NCBI GenBank assembly: GCA_910574715.1
Contig: CAJTCH010000051.1
Coordinates: 1 to 34,250 of the forward strand
Reading direction: 5' to 3'
Length of the DNA: 34,250 bases
Source of the DNA: Lachnospiraceae bacterium
GTDB taxonomy: Bacteria > Bacillota > Clostridia > Lachnospirales > Lachnospiraceae
In this document: in pieces, positions 7,714 to 15,288 of the stretch
Layout of the letters: every line of letters begins with the position of its first letter
How positions within the stretch are numbered: the first letter of the stretch is position 1
Translations under genes and position numbers: made by a program
Notes under the pieces: generated by a model
What the model was told of the DNA's origin: nothing
The model's input: the letters and a program-made list of their open reading frames with translations, nothing else
Databases searched by the model: none

Positions 7714-7920
7714 AACCGTGGAATACCGGAGCAGACGGTAGCGCCGTCTGTGAGGATATGCCGCGAAAGTCTATTGACATAAGGCTCACGGATTATCCTG
7801 TTTAGCAGAAAAGGGGCAACTGCGCCCTTTTCCTGCCTTCCGGCGAGGACGGGTTCGGGCAGAGCCCGAAAATGGGTCAAGGGACTGGTCCCTTGTGGGT
7901 TCTTAGGGCAACGCCCTAAG
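7706..7920 (+). other. Cluster of nested and tandem hairpins in the IS 3' region
   Basis: An outer 9-bp inverted repeat (GTCAATAGA at 7706-7714, complement at 7770-7778) encloses a 7-bp hairpin (7732-7750, CAGACGG). Three more perfect hairpins follow: 7854-7870 (TTCGGGC), 7878-7895 (CAAGGGAC) and 7902-7920 (CTTAGGGC). The first arm includes the transposase stop codon. The whole stretch is noncoding and more GC-rich than the transposase gene. It could act as a strong transcription barrier, an RNA-stability element, or transposase or host-factor binding DNA. Confidence 0.55.
7809..7831 (+). terminator. Probable transposase terminator
   Basis: AAAAGGG pairs with CCCTTTT around a nine-base interior and ends in a short T run. 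It lies 96 bases past the transposase stop and between the hairpins of the structured IS tail. Confidence 0.5.
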
Positions 7921-8007
7921 CCCTCGGAGAGCTTTTCGGAATCAATATCTGCAGTTTTCAAGGTTCATTTGAGCCTATTTTTTTCAGCTCATTTTTTCAT
8001 AGATTAC

Positions 8008-8018
8008 TTGACACTACC
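8008..8018 (-). repeat. IS right terminal inverted repeat
   Basis: TTGACACTACC on the plus strand, the complement of the left end. Its TTGACA (8008-8013) points rightward out of the element, antisense to the arabinofuranosidase gene whose stop codon begins 17 bases away. Confidence 0.75.
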
Positions 8019-8035
8019 CTCCTACATTTAATCGT

Positions 8036-9535
8036 CTACTTACTCAGACAGATTACATTCCACGACATCTTGTCTAAGACAGCTTTAACACAGCCATTTT
8101 CGCATCTCGCATTTCCATTCTCAGCAGGCTTAACTGCATCCGGAGTATCTTCTGTATTGGTGGCCTTCGGATCGTCCGCCGTTAATACAATATGCTTCTT
8201 AACACTGTATCCTTCAAAGCCGCGCAGCTCCAGGCTCATCTCTAGCTGCTCCTCAAGGCTTCTGTTGATTGCAAAAACTGTAATATGATCCTGCGCGTCT
8301 ACAACCGCCTGTGCATCTAAGTACGGCACATCTTTATAATCTTTACTGTCATAGACATCCGAATCAACCTTCGTAAGAAGAGCCGTACCTCTCCCATACT
8401 GCGTATAGTGCAGAAAAGCATAATACGGCGGGAGGACCCAGCATCCTCCTTGATTCCTGGTCCGTATGTGTGAAATACAATTCACCAGCTCTGAGACACA
8501 CGCAATCTTAACACTGTCTGCATGTCTGAGAACGGATAATAACATACCGCCCAGAGCAAGCGCATCCTCCGCCGTATACGTGTCTTCCAAAAGCGGCGGC
8601 GCAACACGCCACTTCTTCTCAAACCGCTCTTCACGGGCTATCGAATGCCATGTATTAAATTCATCAAAAGAAATATATACCTCATGTTCGCTTCGCTTCT
8701 TCGCTTTCACAAATTCAATTGCTGCAGCAACATTATCCAGATACCGGTCTGTAACCATGGGTTTAGCCAGATAGTTGGCGCTATCGTTCTCCATATTGCC
8801 AATATAATGATGTACAGACAAGTAATCTATAAAATCATAAGATTCCTCTAATGCTTCTACATCGAACGCCGGGAACGTATCCTGCCCCGGTGAAGAAGAT
8901 CCTGCAAGCACTGTTTTGATCTCGCTGTCAATCAATTTCATTCCTTTGGCAGCTTCCTTTGCCAACAATCCATATTCCCTGCCGGGCTTCTGTCCTACCT
9001 GCCAGATTCCATCAATTTCATTAGACAGACACCAGTACTTATAATTCAACGGCTTCTCAAACCCATTCTTTTTTCTCATCTCAGACCAATACGTACCGCC
9101 CTCAAAATTACAATACTCCACACAATCCATGGCCTCCAGCACACCCCTGGTTGCAAGATTGACTGTCATCATAACGTCAGAACCATTCTTATCCGACCAC
9201 TTTGCGAATTCATCCAGGCCGAATTCATTCGTCTCAATACACTGCCAGGCAACCTCAACCCTTCTGGGACGTTCTTTTTTGGGGCCGATTCCATCTTCCC
9301 ATCTGTAGGTCGAAGTAAAATTACCTCCTGGGAACCGGTTCAGTGTAAGATTCAACGGCTTAATGTACTCCATAACATCCTGCCTGAACCCGTCTTCATC
9401 CGCGCTTTCATGCCCCGGCTCATAGATGCCTCCATAGATACATCTTCCCAAAGGCTCCACAAAGGAGCTGAATACCTTCTCATCAATCTCAGCAATCGTA
9501 AAATCCTTATCAATAATTACCTTCGCCTTTTTCAT
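8036..9535 (-). CDS. GH51 alpha-L-arabinofuranosidase, intracellular
   Basis: This 499-aa enzyme removes terminal alpha-L-arabinofuranosyl residues from arabino-oligosaccharides. The TIM-barrel core contains NRFPGGNF (66-73), the acid/base Glu173 in LSNEIDGIWQ and the nucleophile Glu292 in SFDEFNTWH, followed by a C-terminal beta domain. GH51 enzymes more often have GNEMDG and DEWN, so both motifs are variant but keep the catalytic Glu. No signal peptide is present, so it acts in the cytoplasm on imported substrate. It is the last gene of the transporter operon and appears complete. A GGGGAA site precedes the ATG. The insertion sequence ends 17 bases past its stop and may have removed further operon genes. 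Confidence 0.92.
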   Translation of the reverse strand: MKKAKVIIDKDFTIAEIDEKVFSSFVEPLGRCIYGGIYEPGHESADEDGFRQDVMEYIKPLNLTLNRFPGGNFTSTYRWEDGIGPKKERPRRVEVAWQCIETNEFGLDEFAKWSDKNGSDVMMTVNLATRGVLEAMDCVEYCNFEGGTYWSEMRKKNGFEKPLNYKYWCLSNEIDGIWQVGQKPGREYGLLAKEAAKGMKLIDSEIKTVLAGSSSPGQDTFPAFDVEALEESYDFIDYLSVHHYIGNMENDSANYLAKPMVTDRYLDNVAAAIEFVKAKKRSEHEVYISFDEFNTWHSIAREERFEKKWRVAPPLLEDTYTAEDALALGGMLLSVLRHADSVKIACVSELVNCISHIRTRNQGGCWVLPPYYAFLHYTQYGRGTALLTKVDSDVYDSKDYKDVPYLDAQAVVDAQDHITVFAINRSLEEQLEMSLELRGFEGYSVKKHIVLTADDPKATNTEDTPDAVKPAENGNARCENGCVKAVLDKMSWNVICLSK

Positions 9536-9551
9536 CTTAAAATTCCCCGCC

Positions 9552-10505
9552 TTAATTTTCTTCTGTAAGCTTCATCAAGTGAACAGTTGCTTCATCTACA
9601 AAGAGATGATCTATGTATCCCTTTTTCAGAACACTGCGCAGAATCATTGCTTTGGATACATCGTAAACCACGCAGATTTTGTTGGGTATCTTCTTGAGAT
9701 CCTGGAGGGATATGGATATTGTCCTGTCATCATACGCCATATCACACACTTCTCCCTCTTTATCCAGAAAATGTGTACAAAAATCTCCAGCCAACCCATT
9801 TTTTCTCAGCTTTTTCAAATCATTTTTATCTATAAATCCATTCCGGAACATTGCGTTGTCTTCTCCTAGGTCGCCCACCGTAAAGACTGCAATGTCCACT
9901 TTCTCCCACATATTCAGAAGTCCGGCAACTACTGAATCAGAATATATGGATTCCTTTATCTTATTGTTCTCCACAAGTACCGGCAGCGGAATCACATATG
10001 GTGTACCATTGAATGCCTGCGCAAAATTCGTAGAGATCTCCGACACATAGATATTCTTCTCAATATTACCCATACCGCCTGACAGGGGGATCACTCTTAT
10101 GTTCTTATACTCTCTCTCCACCTCAATCTCTTTGGATATACGATACAAAGTATTTCCCCATGTAAAAGCAATGGTCGCTCCATCCGAAACTAATTCACCA
10201 AACAACTGACTAACCGTCTCCGCCATCGCTTTTATCATCTTATCTTTATCCAGAAAATTTTGGTTCTTAAAAACTTTAACATTCTTTAAGCCATATTTCT
10301 CTTTCAGCCAATATTCCATATGCCCGTCATCCATGGAATACTCCCTCACCTTTATCTCCACAATGCCTTCCCTTCGAGCCGCATCCAGAAGCTGACATAC
10401 ATAGGCGCGGGATAAATTAATAATCTCAGCAATTTTCTTCTGGCTATACCCATAATAGTAATACATTTTCGAAACTTCCACTAACAACCTTTCCTTACCT
10501 TCCAT
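9552..10505 (-). CDS. SorC family sugar-responsive transcriptional regulator
   Basis: This 317-aa protein has an N-terminal helix-turn-helix (about residues 18-42, YYYGYSQKKIAEIINLSRAY) and a C-terminal SorC sugar-phosphate-binding domain of the NagB/RpiA fold, including DGATIAFTWGNTLY and PLSGGMGN. SorC proteins bind phosphorylated sugars and control nearby catabolic operons. I chose the ATG at 10505: it lies ten bases after AAGGAAGG and directly before the normal family N-terminus; a start 15 codons upstream has no good site. The gene lies between the SDR and arabinofuranosidase genes, so it is probably autoregulated through the operator cluster at 14459-14537. Confidence 0.85.
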   Translation of the reverse strand: MEGKERLLVEVSKMYYYYGYSQKKIAEIINLSRAYVCQLLDAARREGIVEIKVREYSMDDGHMEYWLKEKYGLKNVKVFKNQNFLDKDKMIKAMAETVSQLFGELVSDGATIAFTWGNTLYRISKEIEVEREYKNIRVIPLSGGMGNIEKNIYVSEISTNFAQAFNGTPYVIPLPVLVENNKIKESIYSDSVVAGLLNMWEKVDIAVFTVGDLGEDNAMFRNGFIDKNDLKKLRKNGLAGDFCTHFLDKEGEVCDMAYDDRTISISLQDLKKIPNKICVVYDVSKAMILRSVLKKGYIDHLFVDEATVHLMKLTEEN

Positions 10506-10579
10506 AATTGGGCTACCTTCCTTTTCTTTCGCATTCAGGCACGCTGGCATAGAGATCCGTTGTTCAAAAGTTCCAGATA

Positions 10580-11275
10580 TTACCAGGGCCTTATCTTATC
10601 ATTATAATCCATAAGCACCCTGTTATGGTAGTCATATTGATGCCGGGTTATCAGTCTTTTTATCTGTTTTGCCGAATCAGACGGCTTAAGAGGCGCTTCC
10701 TGCCCTCCCATCTTCGTCTGCATCCATCCAGGATGTACTGCCAGAACTCTTATCTTATCCTTTTCCAGGTATCTTTGAAGTATGATACTCTGTATATTCA
10801 ATGCCGCTTTTGACATACAGTAATCATAACGGATGATATAGTCTGCATGTGCCTGCATACTTCCTGCTTCCGATGATATATTAACGATTACCCCTGCGTC
10901 TGAAGCTTTCACAAGTCTCAGCAACATCTTTGTAACTCGGAGGGGACCCAAAGCATTCGTATTAAAAACCTCCAACGCTTCACTCACTTCAAAGTCTTCC
11001 AATTGTCTTTCACTGTTCTGCGGGAGAATACCCGCGCAATGAATCAAAATATCAATGTGACTGATCTTCCTGCAAAGCTTCTCTGCATTCTCACTGACCG
11101 AGCTATCACTGGCAATATCCATTACCCCAAAAGAAAATCTTTCATTTTGCAGGCAACTGCAAATATCTCCCTCGTCTATGTCAAATCCAAATACCTGACA
11201 GCCTTCGTCAAGGTATTCTTTGGCAAGGCAGCTGCCAAGCCCCCCTGTAACACCTACAATCACTATATTTTTCAT
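10580..11275 (-). CDS. Short-chain dehydrogenase/reductase of the arabinoside operon
   Basis: This 231-aa protein is a classical SDR-like oxidoreductase: a Rossmann cofactor motif (TGGLGS, residues 10-15, shorter than the usual TGxxxGxG), an HCAG segment at 79-82 in place of NNAG, Ser134/Ser135, and the Tyr152-x3-Lys156 catalytic pair in YCMSK. The substrate is unknown. Its start lies four bases after the stop of the upstream permease, so it belongs to the sugar operon. A role in oxidising or reducing a sugar or sugar-derived aldehyde is plausible by context only. No frameshift or missing catalytic residue is visible. Confidence 0.85.
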   Translation of the reverse strand: MKNIVIVGVTGGLGSCLAKEYLDEGCQVFGFDIDEGDICSCLQNERFSFGVMDIASDSSVSENAEKLCRKISHIDILIHCAGILPQNSERQLEDFEVSEALEVFNTNALGPLRVTKMLLRLVKASDAGVIVNISSEAGSMQAHADYIIRYDYCMSKAALNIQSIILQRYLEKDKIRVLAVHPGWMQTKMGGQEAPLKPSDSAKQIKRLITRHQYDYHNRVLMDYNDKIRPW

Positions 11276-11279
11276 TCTC

Positions 11280-12116
11280 TTATCCCTTAACCGCTCCTGC
11301 CATCATGCCCTTTTCAAGTTTCTCCTGGAAAATAATATACAATATTATCATAGGCAATGCCGTTAACACCAGAATGGTCATGATCATAGGAATATTGACC
11401 CCATACTGCCCCTGATATTCCCAAACCGCCAAAGGCAGCGTTCTCTTGGACACAGACGACGTAAGAACCAATGCGTATACGAATTCATTCCACATATTGA
11501 TGCCGTTATAGATTGCAAGCGTTGCCAACCCTGGTTTTGACAGCGGAAGAATAATCTTCAGAAATATCTTGACCTTTCCGGCTCCGTCGATTTCAGCAGA
11601 CTCTTCTAATTCTTTGGGTATTCCTTTCATGAACCCAGTCAATATGAATACAGAAACCGGCAGATTGAATGCCACATATGGACCGATCAACGCCATTGGA
11701 GAATCATAGAGTCCCATCTGCTTTGTAAAGAGAAATACCGGGATCAATGTGGCATGAATAGGAATCGCCATACATGCAATCACAATATTGAATATCAGAT
11801 TCCCCCATCGGAAATTGAGTCTCGCGAATACGTAAGAAGCCATGACCGCACAGGTAAGTATCAATATCAGTCCTACTACACAAACGACAATACTGTTCTT
11901 AAAATAGTTAAAATAATTCCCTGTAAGAATCTCAATATAGTTACTGAGCATCAGCACTTTCGGAAGCTTAAAGACAGATCCCGAGAACAATTCCTGCTGA
12001 TCCTTAAGAGAAGTAATCACCATATACACAAACGGCACCACCGTTATCAACACCCAAAACAGTATAAACAATTTTGAAATAATTCTTAAAGGAGTGATCT
12101 TCTTACTTCTTACCAT
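11280..12116 (-). CDS. ABC sugar transporter permease, MalG type
   Basis: This 278-aa inner-membrane protein has six predicted membrane segments and the permease EAA loop in a form close to the CUT1 consensus (about residues 170-196, ELEESAEIDGAGKVKIFLKI). It pairs with the upstream MalF-type permease to form the channel of a carbohydrate importer. Its ATG is three bases past the stop of that gene, so translation is probably coupled. No ATPase gene is present in the operon, as is common for CUT1 importers in Clostridia that share one MsmK-like ATPase. Confidence 0.92.
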   Translation of the reverse strand: MVRSKKITPLRIISKLFILFWVLITVVPFVYMVITSLKDQQELFSGSVFKLPKVLMLSNYIEILTGNYFNYFKNSIVVCVVGLILILTCAVMASYVFARLNFRWGNLIFNIVIACMAIPIHATLIPVFLFTKQMGLYDSPMALIGPYVAFNLPVSVFILTGFMKGIPKELEESAEIDGAGKVKIFLKIILPLSKPGLATLAIYNGINMWNEFVYALVLTSSVSKRTLPLAVWEYQGQYGVNIPMIMTILVLTALPMIILYIIFQEKLEKGMMAGAVKG

Positions 12117-12119
12117 CTT

Positions 12120-13016
12120 CTAATCCTCTCCCTTCCAGTACATGGTCTTAAAAGTCATCAAAGAAATAACCGTTATGATGATGAACATTGCCGAAGCAAT
12201 CGCTGAACCATAACCCATCTTCATGCTCGTGAATGCATTCTTATACATATAAGTGGCCATCAGCTCCGTTTTGCCGGAAGGTCCGCCTTCTGTCATAACA
12301 TATATGAGATCGAAATACTTTAATGAACCTACCATACACATGATTACAGCACTCTTTATCGTATCAGACATCATAGGAATCGCTACTTTGAATATATATT
12401 GTGTTCTGGTAGAGCCGTCTATGACAGCCGCCTCATAAATATCTGTTGAAATCGTAGTGATCCCGGCATAATAATATAACATATAGAACGGTACGTACTG
12501 CCATGAAATAACCAAGATCACCGCCGCAAGCGCTGTTGAACCCGACGACAAAAGATTGAAAGGCTTGTCCATGAATAGCCGCATTATAACACCCGCAAGC
12601 CCATATTTAACCTCAAATAACTGGCGGAACAAGAATCCGATCGCTACAGAACTCATAAGCAGAGGCAAAAAGTACGCCGCTTTTATCAGTTTCGCACCAT
12701 GTAACAATCCGTCGATCAAAAACGCCAGAAGCATCGCTATCGGCATCTGTATTACAATACAACTGATTACCATAATCACATTATTTTTTACTGCATTCCA
12801 GAATTTTGTATCATGAAGTAATACTTTCCAATTCTCCAGGCCTATAAAAGTCCCCTCAGCCGTTACTCCGTTCCAATCAAGAGTGCTGATATCAAACGTA
12901 AAGATGACCGAACGGAAAATAAATAAAACCAAAAAGAAACAGGTTGGCAGTAAAAACGCAATAGAAACTCTATTGACAGCACGCCTTCTTCTTGAAGCTA
13001 AGTCTTGTCGTTTCAT
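12120..13016 (-). CDS. ABC sugar transporter permease, MalF type
   Basis: This 298-aa protein has six predicted membrane segments and an EAA loop at about 195-216 (YEAAVIDGSTRTQYIFKVAI). The short cytoplasmic N-terminus is Arg-rich (RRRRAVNR). A GGGGGGAAG site precedes the ATG at 13016. It forms a heterodimer with the MalG-type protein and accepts sugars from the upstream binding lipoprotein. The operon's GH51 enzyme suggests arabino-oligosaccharides as cargo, but this is inference from context. Confidence 0.92.
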   Translation of the reverse strand: MKRQDLASRRRRAVNRVSIAFLLPTCFFLVLFIFRSVIFTFDISTLDWNGVTAEGTFIGLENWKVLLHDTKFWNAVKNNVIMVISCIVIQMPIAMLLAFLIDGLLHGAKLIKAAYFLPLLMSSVAIGFLFRQLFEVKYGLAGVIMRLFMDKPFNLLSSGSTALAAVILVISWQYVPFYMLYYYAGITTISTDIYEAAVIDGSTRTQYIFKVAIPMMSDTIKSAVIMCMVGSLKYFDLIYVMTEGGPSGKTELMATYMYKNAFTSMKMGYGSAIASAMFIIITVISLMTFKTMYWKGED

Positions 13017-13045
13017 ATGCTTCCCCCCATTTTAATGATTGGGCC

Positions 13046-13080
13046 GCCGGGAAATACTGTATTGAAAACCATTTCCCGGC
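13046..13080 (-). promoter_or_regulatory. Hairpin between binding-protein and permease genes
   Basis: A perfect 10-bp stem (GCCGGGAAAT with ATTTCCCGGC) and 15-base loop follow the lipoprotein stop by 17 bases. There is no T tract, so it is more likely an mRNA-stabilising or partial-attenuation hairpin that keeps binding-protein expression above that of the permeases. Confidence 0.6.
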
Positions 13081-13097
13081 AGTCCCATGGTTAAATA

Positions 13098-14426
13098 CTA
13101 CTTCAAATCTGCAATCGTATCATCCATCATCTTACCGTACTCTTCCGGGGTGATCGAACCATCCAAAAGCTGCTGCAATGCATCCTTATGAACCTCTGCC
13201 TGTTCATTCGGGAGATACTGATCCAGCCATAACTGCATATGCTCGGCAGACTGCGCCGCATCACTGATCGCAATGCTAAGATCATCCGTCAGTTCTATAT
13301 CCTTTAACGGCGGGATCTTTCCTTCTGCAATTCTTTCCTCTACCGCAGTATCATCCAAAAGATATTTGATTGCTTCAAATGCCATCTCCGGTTCCTTAGA
13401 TGACTTTGCTACAGAATAAAAGTTATCTCCGATTGTGCCGATATAGTCTGCCGCGCTTCCTTTTCCATTCGTGTCAGCCGGGAACTGAATGATACCAATC
13501 TTATCAATGTAGTCCGGTGCTTCGCCCTGTGCCGTAAAGAGGAACCATCCGCCCATAATATACATTCCTGCCTCATCATTGTATAACAAGTTCCGATCCT
13601 GTCCGGAATCATAATCTAATGCATTGAAATCATCCCCGAAGTATCCTTTTTCTGCCCATTCCTGGAACTTCTGTGCTGCTTTAATATAGTCGTCTTCTGT
13701 AAAACTCTTCTCTCCGTTATACCCGTCTTCAAAGGCCTGCGCGCCTGCAATTCTGTCTAATATGTATCCATAGATAATGGATCCGGTCCATTTGGTCTTA
13801 TTCGCCAACGCTATCGGAATCACATCTTTCTCCAACAATGCATCGCAAACCTGTTCAAACTCATCAAGAGTTGTCGGCGGATTAAGATCGTATTCTTTAA
13901 ACATCTCTTTGTTATAATACAAAAGTGCCGGGGATACATTCTCTACCGGAACCGCCCATATCTTATCCTGATAAGTCGCCTGAGCTATAGATGCATCCAA
14001 AAACTGATCCTTGTAATTATCTGCGTTCATTAAATCTGTCAAATCATAGAGCGCATCTGCATCTACATACGATGTCATCGGGCCGCCGGTCCAATGGATA
14101 AAAATATCCGGAAGTTCACCTGCTGCCATAGCCGTTACCAGCTTCGTCTTATAAGCGTCATTCGCCATGGCAACTATGTCCACTTTGTAACCCGGATTCG
14201 CTTCTTCAAACCGCTTCATCGAATCCTCAATTGTCTTCGCTACAGTATCCTGCGTCTGGATATGCCACATAGTGATCACTTTCTCATCTCCTGTAGACGT
14301 ATTATCCTGTGCCGAATCATCCGAACTGCCGGACGTCTTTGTATTCACACTACAGCCTGCCATTCCAACACCTAGAGCAGCTATCATTGCAAATACGGTT
14401 GCCATCTTGGAAACTTTTCTCATCAT
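13098..14426 (-). CDS. Extracellular sugar-binding lipoprotein of an ABC importer
   Basis: This 442-aa protein has a lipoprotein signal: a basic start, a hydrophobic stretch, and the lipobox GMAGC with Cys25 as the lipidation site, followed by a Ser/Thr/Asp-rich linker. The mature part matches family 1 solute-binding proteins (VITMWHIQTQ near 50-59, a central YYNKEMF segment, and a C-terminal helical region). It captures substrate outside the membrane and delivers it to the two permeases. It is the first gene of the operon. GGGAGG lies seven bases before the ATG; a second Met follows directly. The ligand is probably an arabinose-containing oligosaccharide, by context only. Confidence 0.92.
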   Translation of the reverse strand: MMRKVSKMATVFAMIAALGVGMAGCSVNTKTSGSSDDSAQDNTSTGDEKVITMWHIQTQDTVAKTIEDSMKRFEEANPGYKVDIVAMANDAYKTKLVTAMAAGELPDIFIHWTGGPMTSYVDADALYDLTDLMNADNYKDQFLDASIAQATYQDKIWAVPVENVSPALLYYNKEMFKEYDLNPPTTLDEFEQVCDALLEKDVIPIALANKTKWTGSIIYGYILDRIAGAQAFEDGYNGEKSFTEDDYIKAAQKFQEWAEKGYFGDDFNALDYDSGQDRNLLYNDEAGMYIMGGWFLFTAQGEAPDYIDKIGIIQFPADTNGKGSAADYIGTIGDNFYSVAKSSKEPEMAFEAIKYLLDDTAVEERIAEGKIPPLKDIELTDDLSIAISDAAQSAEHMQLWLDQYLPNEQAEVHKDALQQLLDGSITPEEYGKMMDDTIADLK

Positions 14427-14458
14427 TCTTTGACCTCCCTTTGCCTATCAATTACTGA

Positions 14459-14537
14459 TAGTGAATTAATTTTGTGAATTATAGTGAATTAGTTTACATC
14501 TAAAATATAGCATAATTCACTATGGTAATCTATTCAC
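14459..14537 (-). promoter_or_regulatory. Promoter and operator cluster of the arabinoside operon
   Basis: Five half-sites of a TAGTGAATTA-like motif occur: 14459-14468, 14474-14481, 14482-14491 (direct on the plus strand) and 14513-14522 (exact inverted copy of the third, 21 bases away), with a weaker TATTCAC at 14531-14537. A TATAAT (minus strand, 14478-14483) lies within the cluster, and a second candidate TATATT lies further upstream. No strong -35 hexamer is visible, which would fit activator dependence. The SorC-like regulator encoded in the operon is the likely binder. Confidence 0.6.
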
Positions 14538-14642
14538 TTTTTCTACAAAATTCGACTTCAGAATTTGTATATATGTTATAAATACCATGGATTATTACAA
14601 AAAAATTAGCATATTTTTACCAACAATTTCCTGGCGCAAAAA

Positions 14643-14672
14643 AAGCCGGGAACCTAAAAAGATTCCCGGCTT
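14643..14672 (-). terminator. Intrinsic terminator of rpiB
   Basis: A 10-bp stem (AAGCCGGGAA with TTCCCGGCTT) and 10-base loop lie 30 bases past the rpiB stop. On the minus strand it is followed by seven T residues, a classic terminator. Confidence 0.88.
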
Positions 14673-14701
14673 CCTTTGCCTAAGAGAAAAAACAAAGCTT
14701 C

Positions 14702-15142
14702 TTACTTCTCCTCAATCGCCATGATCATATCCACCCTGGTCTGATGCCTTCCGCCTTCAAACTCCGCGTCAAGCCACGCCTTCACGATCTCCTTGGCTGT
14801 CTCGATCCCTATGATCCTCGCACCAAACGCAAGAACATTCGCATTATTATGCTGCCTCGACAGTCTTGCCGTACACGGCTCCGAACACACCGCCGCCCTG
14901 ATTCCCTTCACCTTGTTGGCTGCAAGGGAGATCCCAACACCTGTCCCGCAGATCAAGATCCCCAGATCCACGTCTTTTGCCGCAACTGCCCTTGCAACCT
15001 TCTCCCCGTATTCCGCGTAACAGCAGCTTGTCTCGCTGTCTGTTCCGAAGTCTGCAACTTCATATCCCAATTCTTCAAGATATGCTGCAATCTCATTCTT
15101 CATCACAACTGCTGCATGATCATTTCCGATTCCAATCTTCAT
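14702..15142 (-). CDS. rpiB: Ribose-5-phosphate isomerase B
   Basis: This 146-aa enzyme interconverts ribose 5-phosphate and ribulose 5-phosphate in the pentose phosphate pathway. Key residues are Asp8 and His9 in GNDHAA, Cys65 in ICGTGVGIS (the catalytic base region), His98 in RQHNNANVLAFGAR, and GGRHQTRVD near the C-terminus. The length and motifs are those of RpiB; the related LacA/LacB subunits are less likely because a single complete RpiB signature is present. The ATG at 15142 follows GAGAGGAAA by eight to ten bases. It is monocistronic, with its own promoter and terminator. It could feed pentoses from the neighbouring arabinoside operon into central metabolism. Confidence 0.93.
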   Translation of the reverse strand: MKIGIGNDHAAVVMKNEIAAYLEELGYEVADFGTDSETSCCYAEYGEKVARAVAAKDVDLGILICGTGVGISLAANKVKGIRAAVCSEPCTARLSRQHNNANVLAFGARIIGIETAKEIVKAWLDAEFEGGRHQTRVDMIMAIEEK

Positions 15143-15174
15143 TTATACATTTCCTCTCTTCCATTCATCTTATT

Positions 15175-15203
15175 TTTATATTATAATATGATACAAGCGT
15201 CAA
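15175..15203 (-). promoter_or_regulatory. Candidate rpiB promoter
   Basis: On the minus strand TTGACG (15198-15203) and TATAAA (15175-15180) are separated by 17 bases, and each matches its consensus at five of six positions. An overlapping alternative uses TTGACC from the arm of the adjacent palindrome with TATTAT. Confidence 0.55.
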
Positions 15204-15204
15204 A

Positions 15205-15242
15205 AGGTCAAGTGTTTCATGCAGGCATGAAACACTTGACCT
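15205..15242. repeat. Perfect 18-bp inverted repeat between divergent genes
   Basis: Two 18-base arms (beginning AGGTCAAGTGTTTCATGC) are exact complements around a 2-base centre. It lies between rpiB and the HAD gene, upstream of both, directly next to the rpiB -35 region. There is no T tract on either side, so it is not a terminator. It may be a dispersed palindromic repeat or a large operator. Confidence 0.8.
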
Positions 15243-15288
15243 GGGGACGCGCAAAACACCGAAAAGCAGCCATTTTTAAGGAGAAAAT

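Larger units (their letters stand above)
6092..8018 (+). mobile_element. Insertion sequence with zinc-ribbon DDE transposase
   Basis: A 1.93-kb unit is bounded by an 11-bp terminal inverted repeat, GGTAGTGTCAA at 6092-6102 and its complement at 8008-8018. It carries one transposase gene plus about 300 bp of structured noncoding DNA at its right end. Each terminal repeat contains TTGACA pointing outward, a perfect -35 hexamer. Flanking bases (AAAAGAAA left, CTCCTACA right) show no target duplication. The two flanks belong to unrelated gene groups. The family is uncertain: the transposase core resembles the IS6/IS240-type rve domain but is much longer. Confidence 0.8.

Noticed and set aside
15205..15242. 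Palindrome as an intrinsic terminator
   Set aside because: It lies upstream of two divergent genes and has no T tract on either strand.
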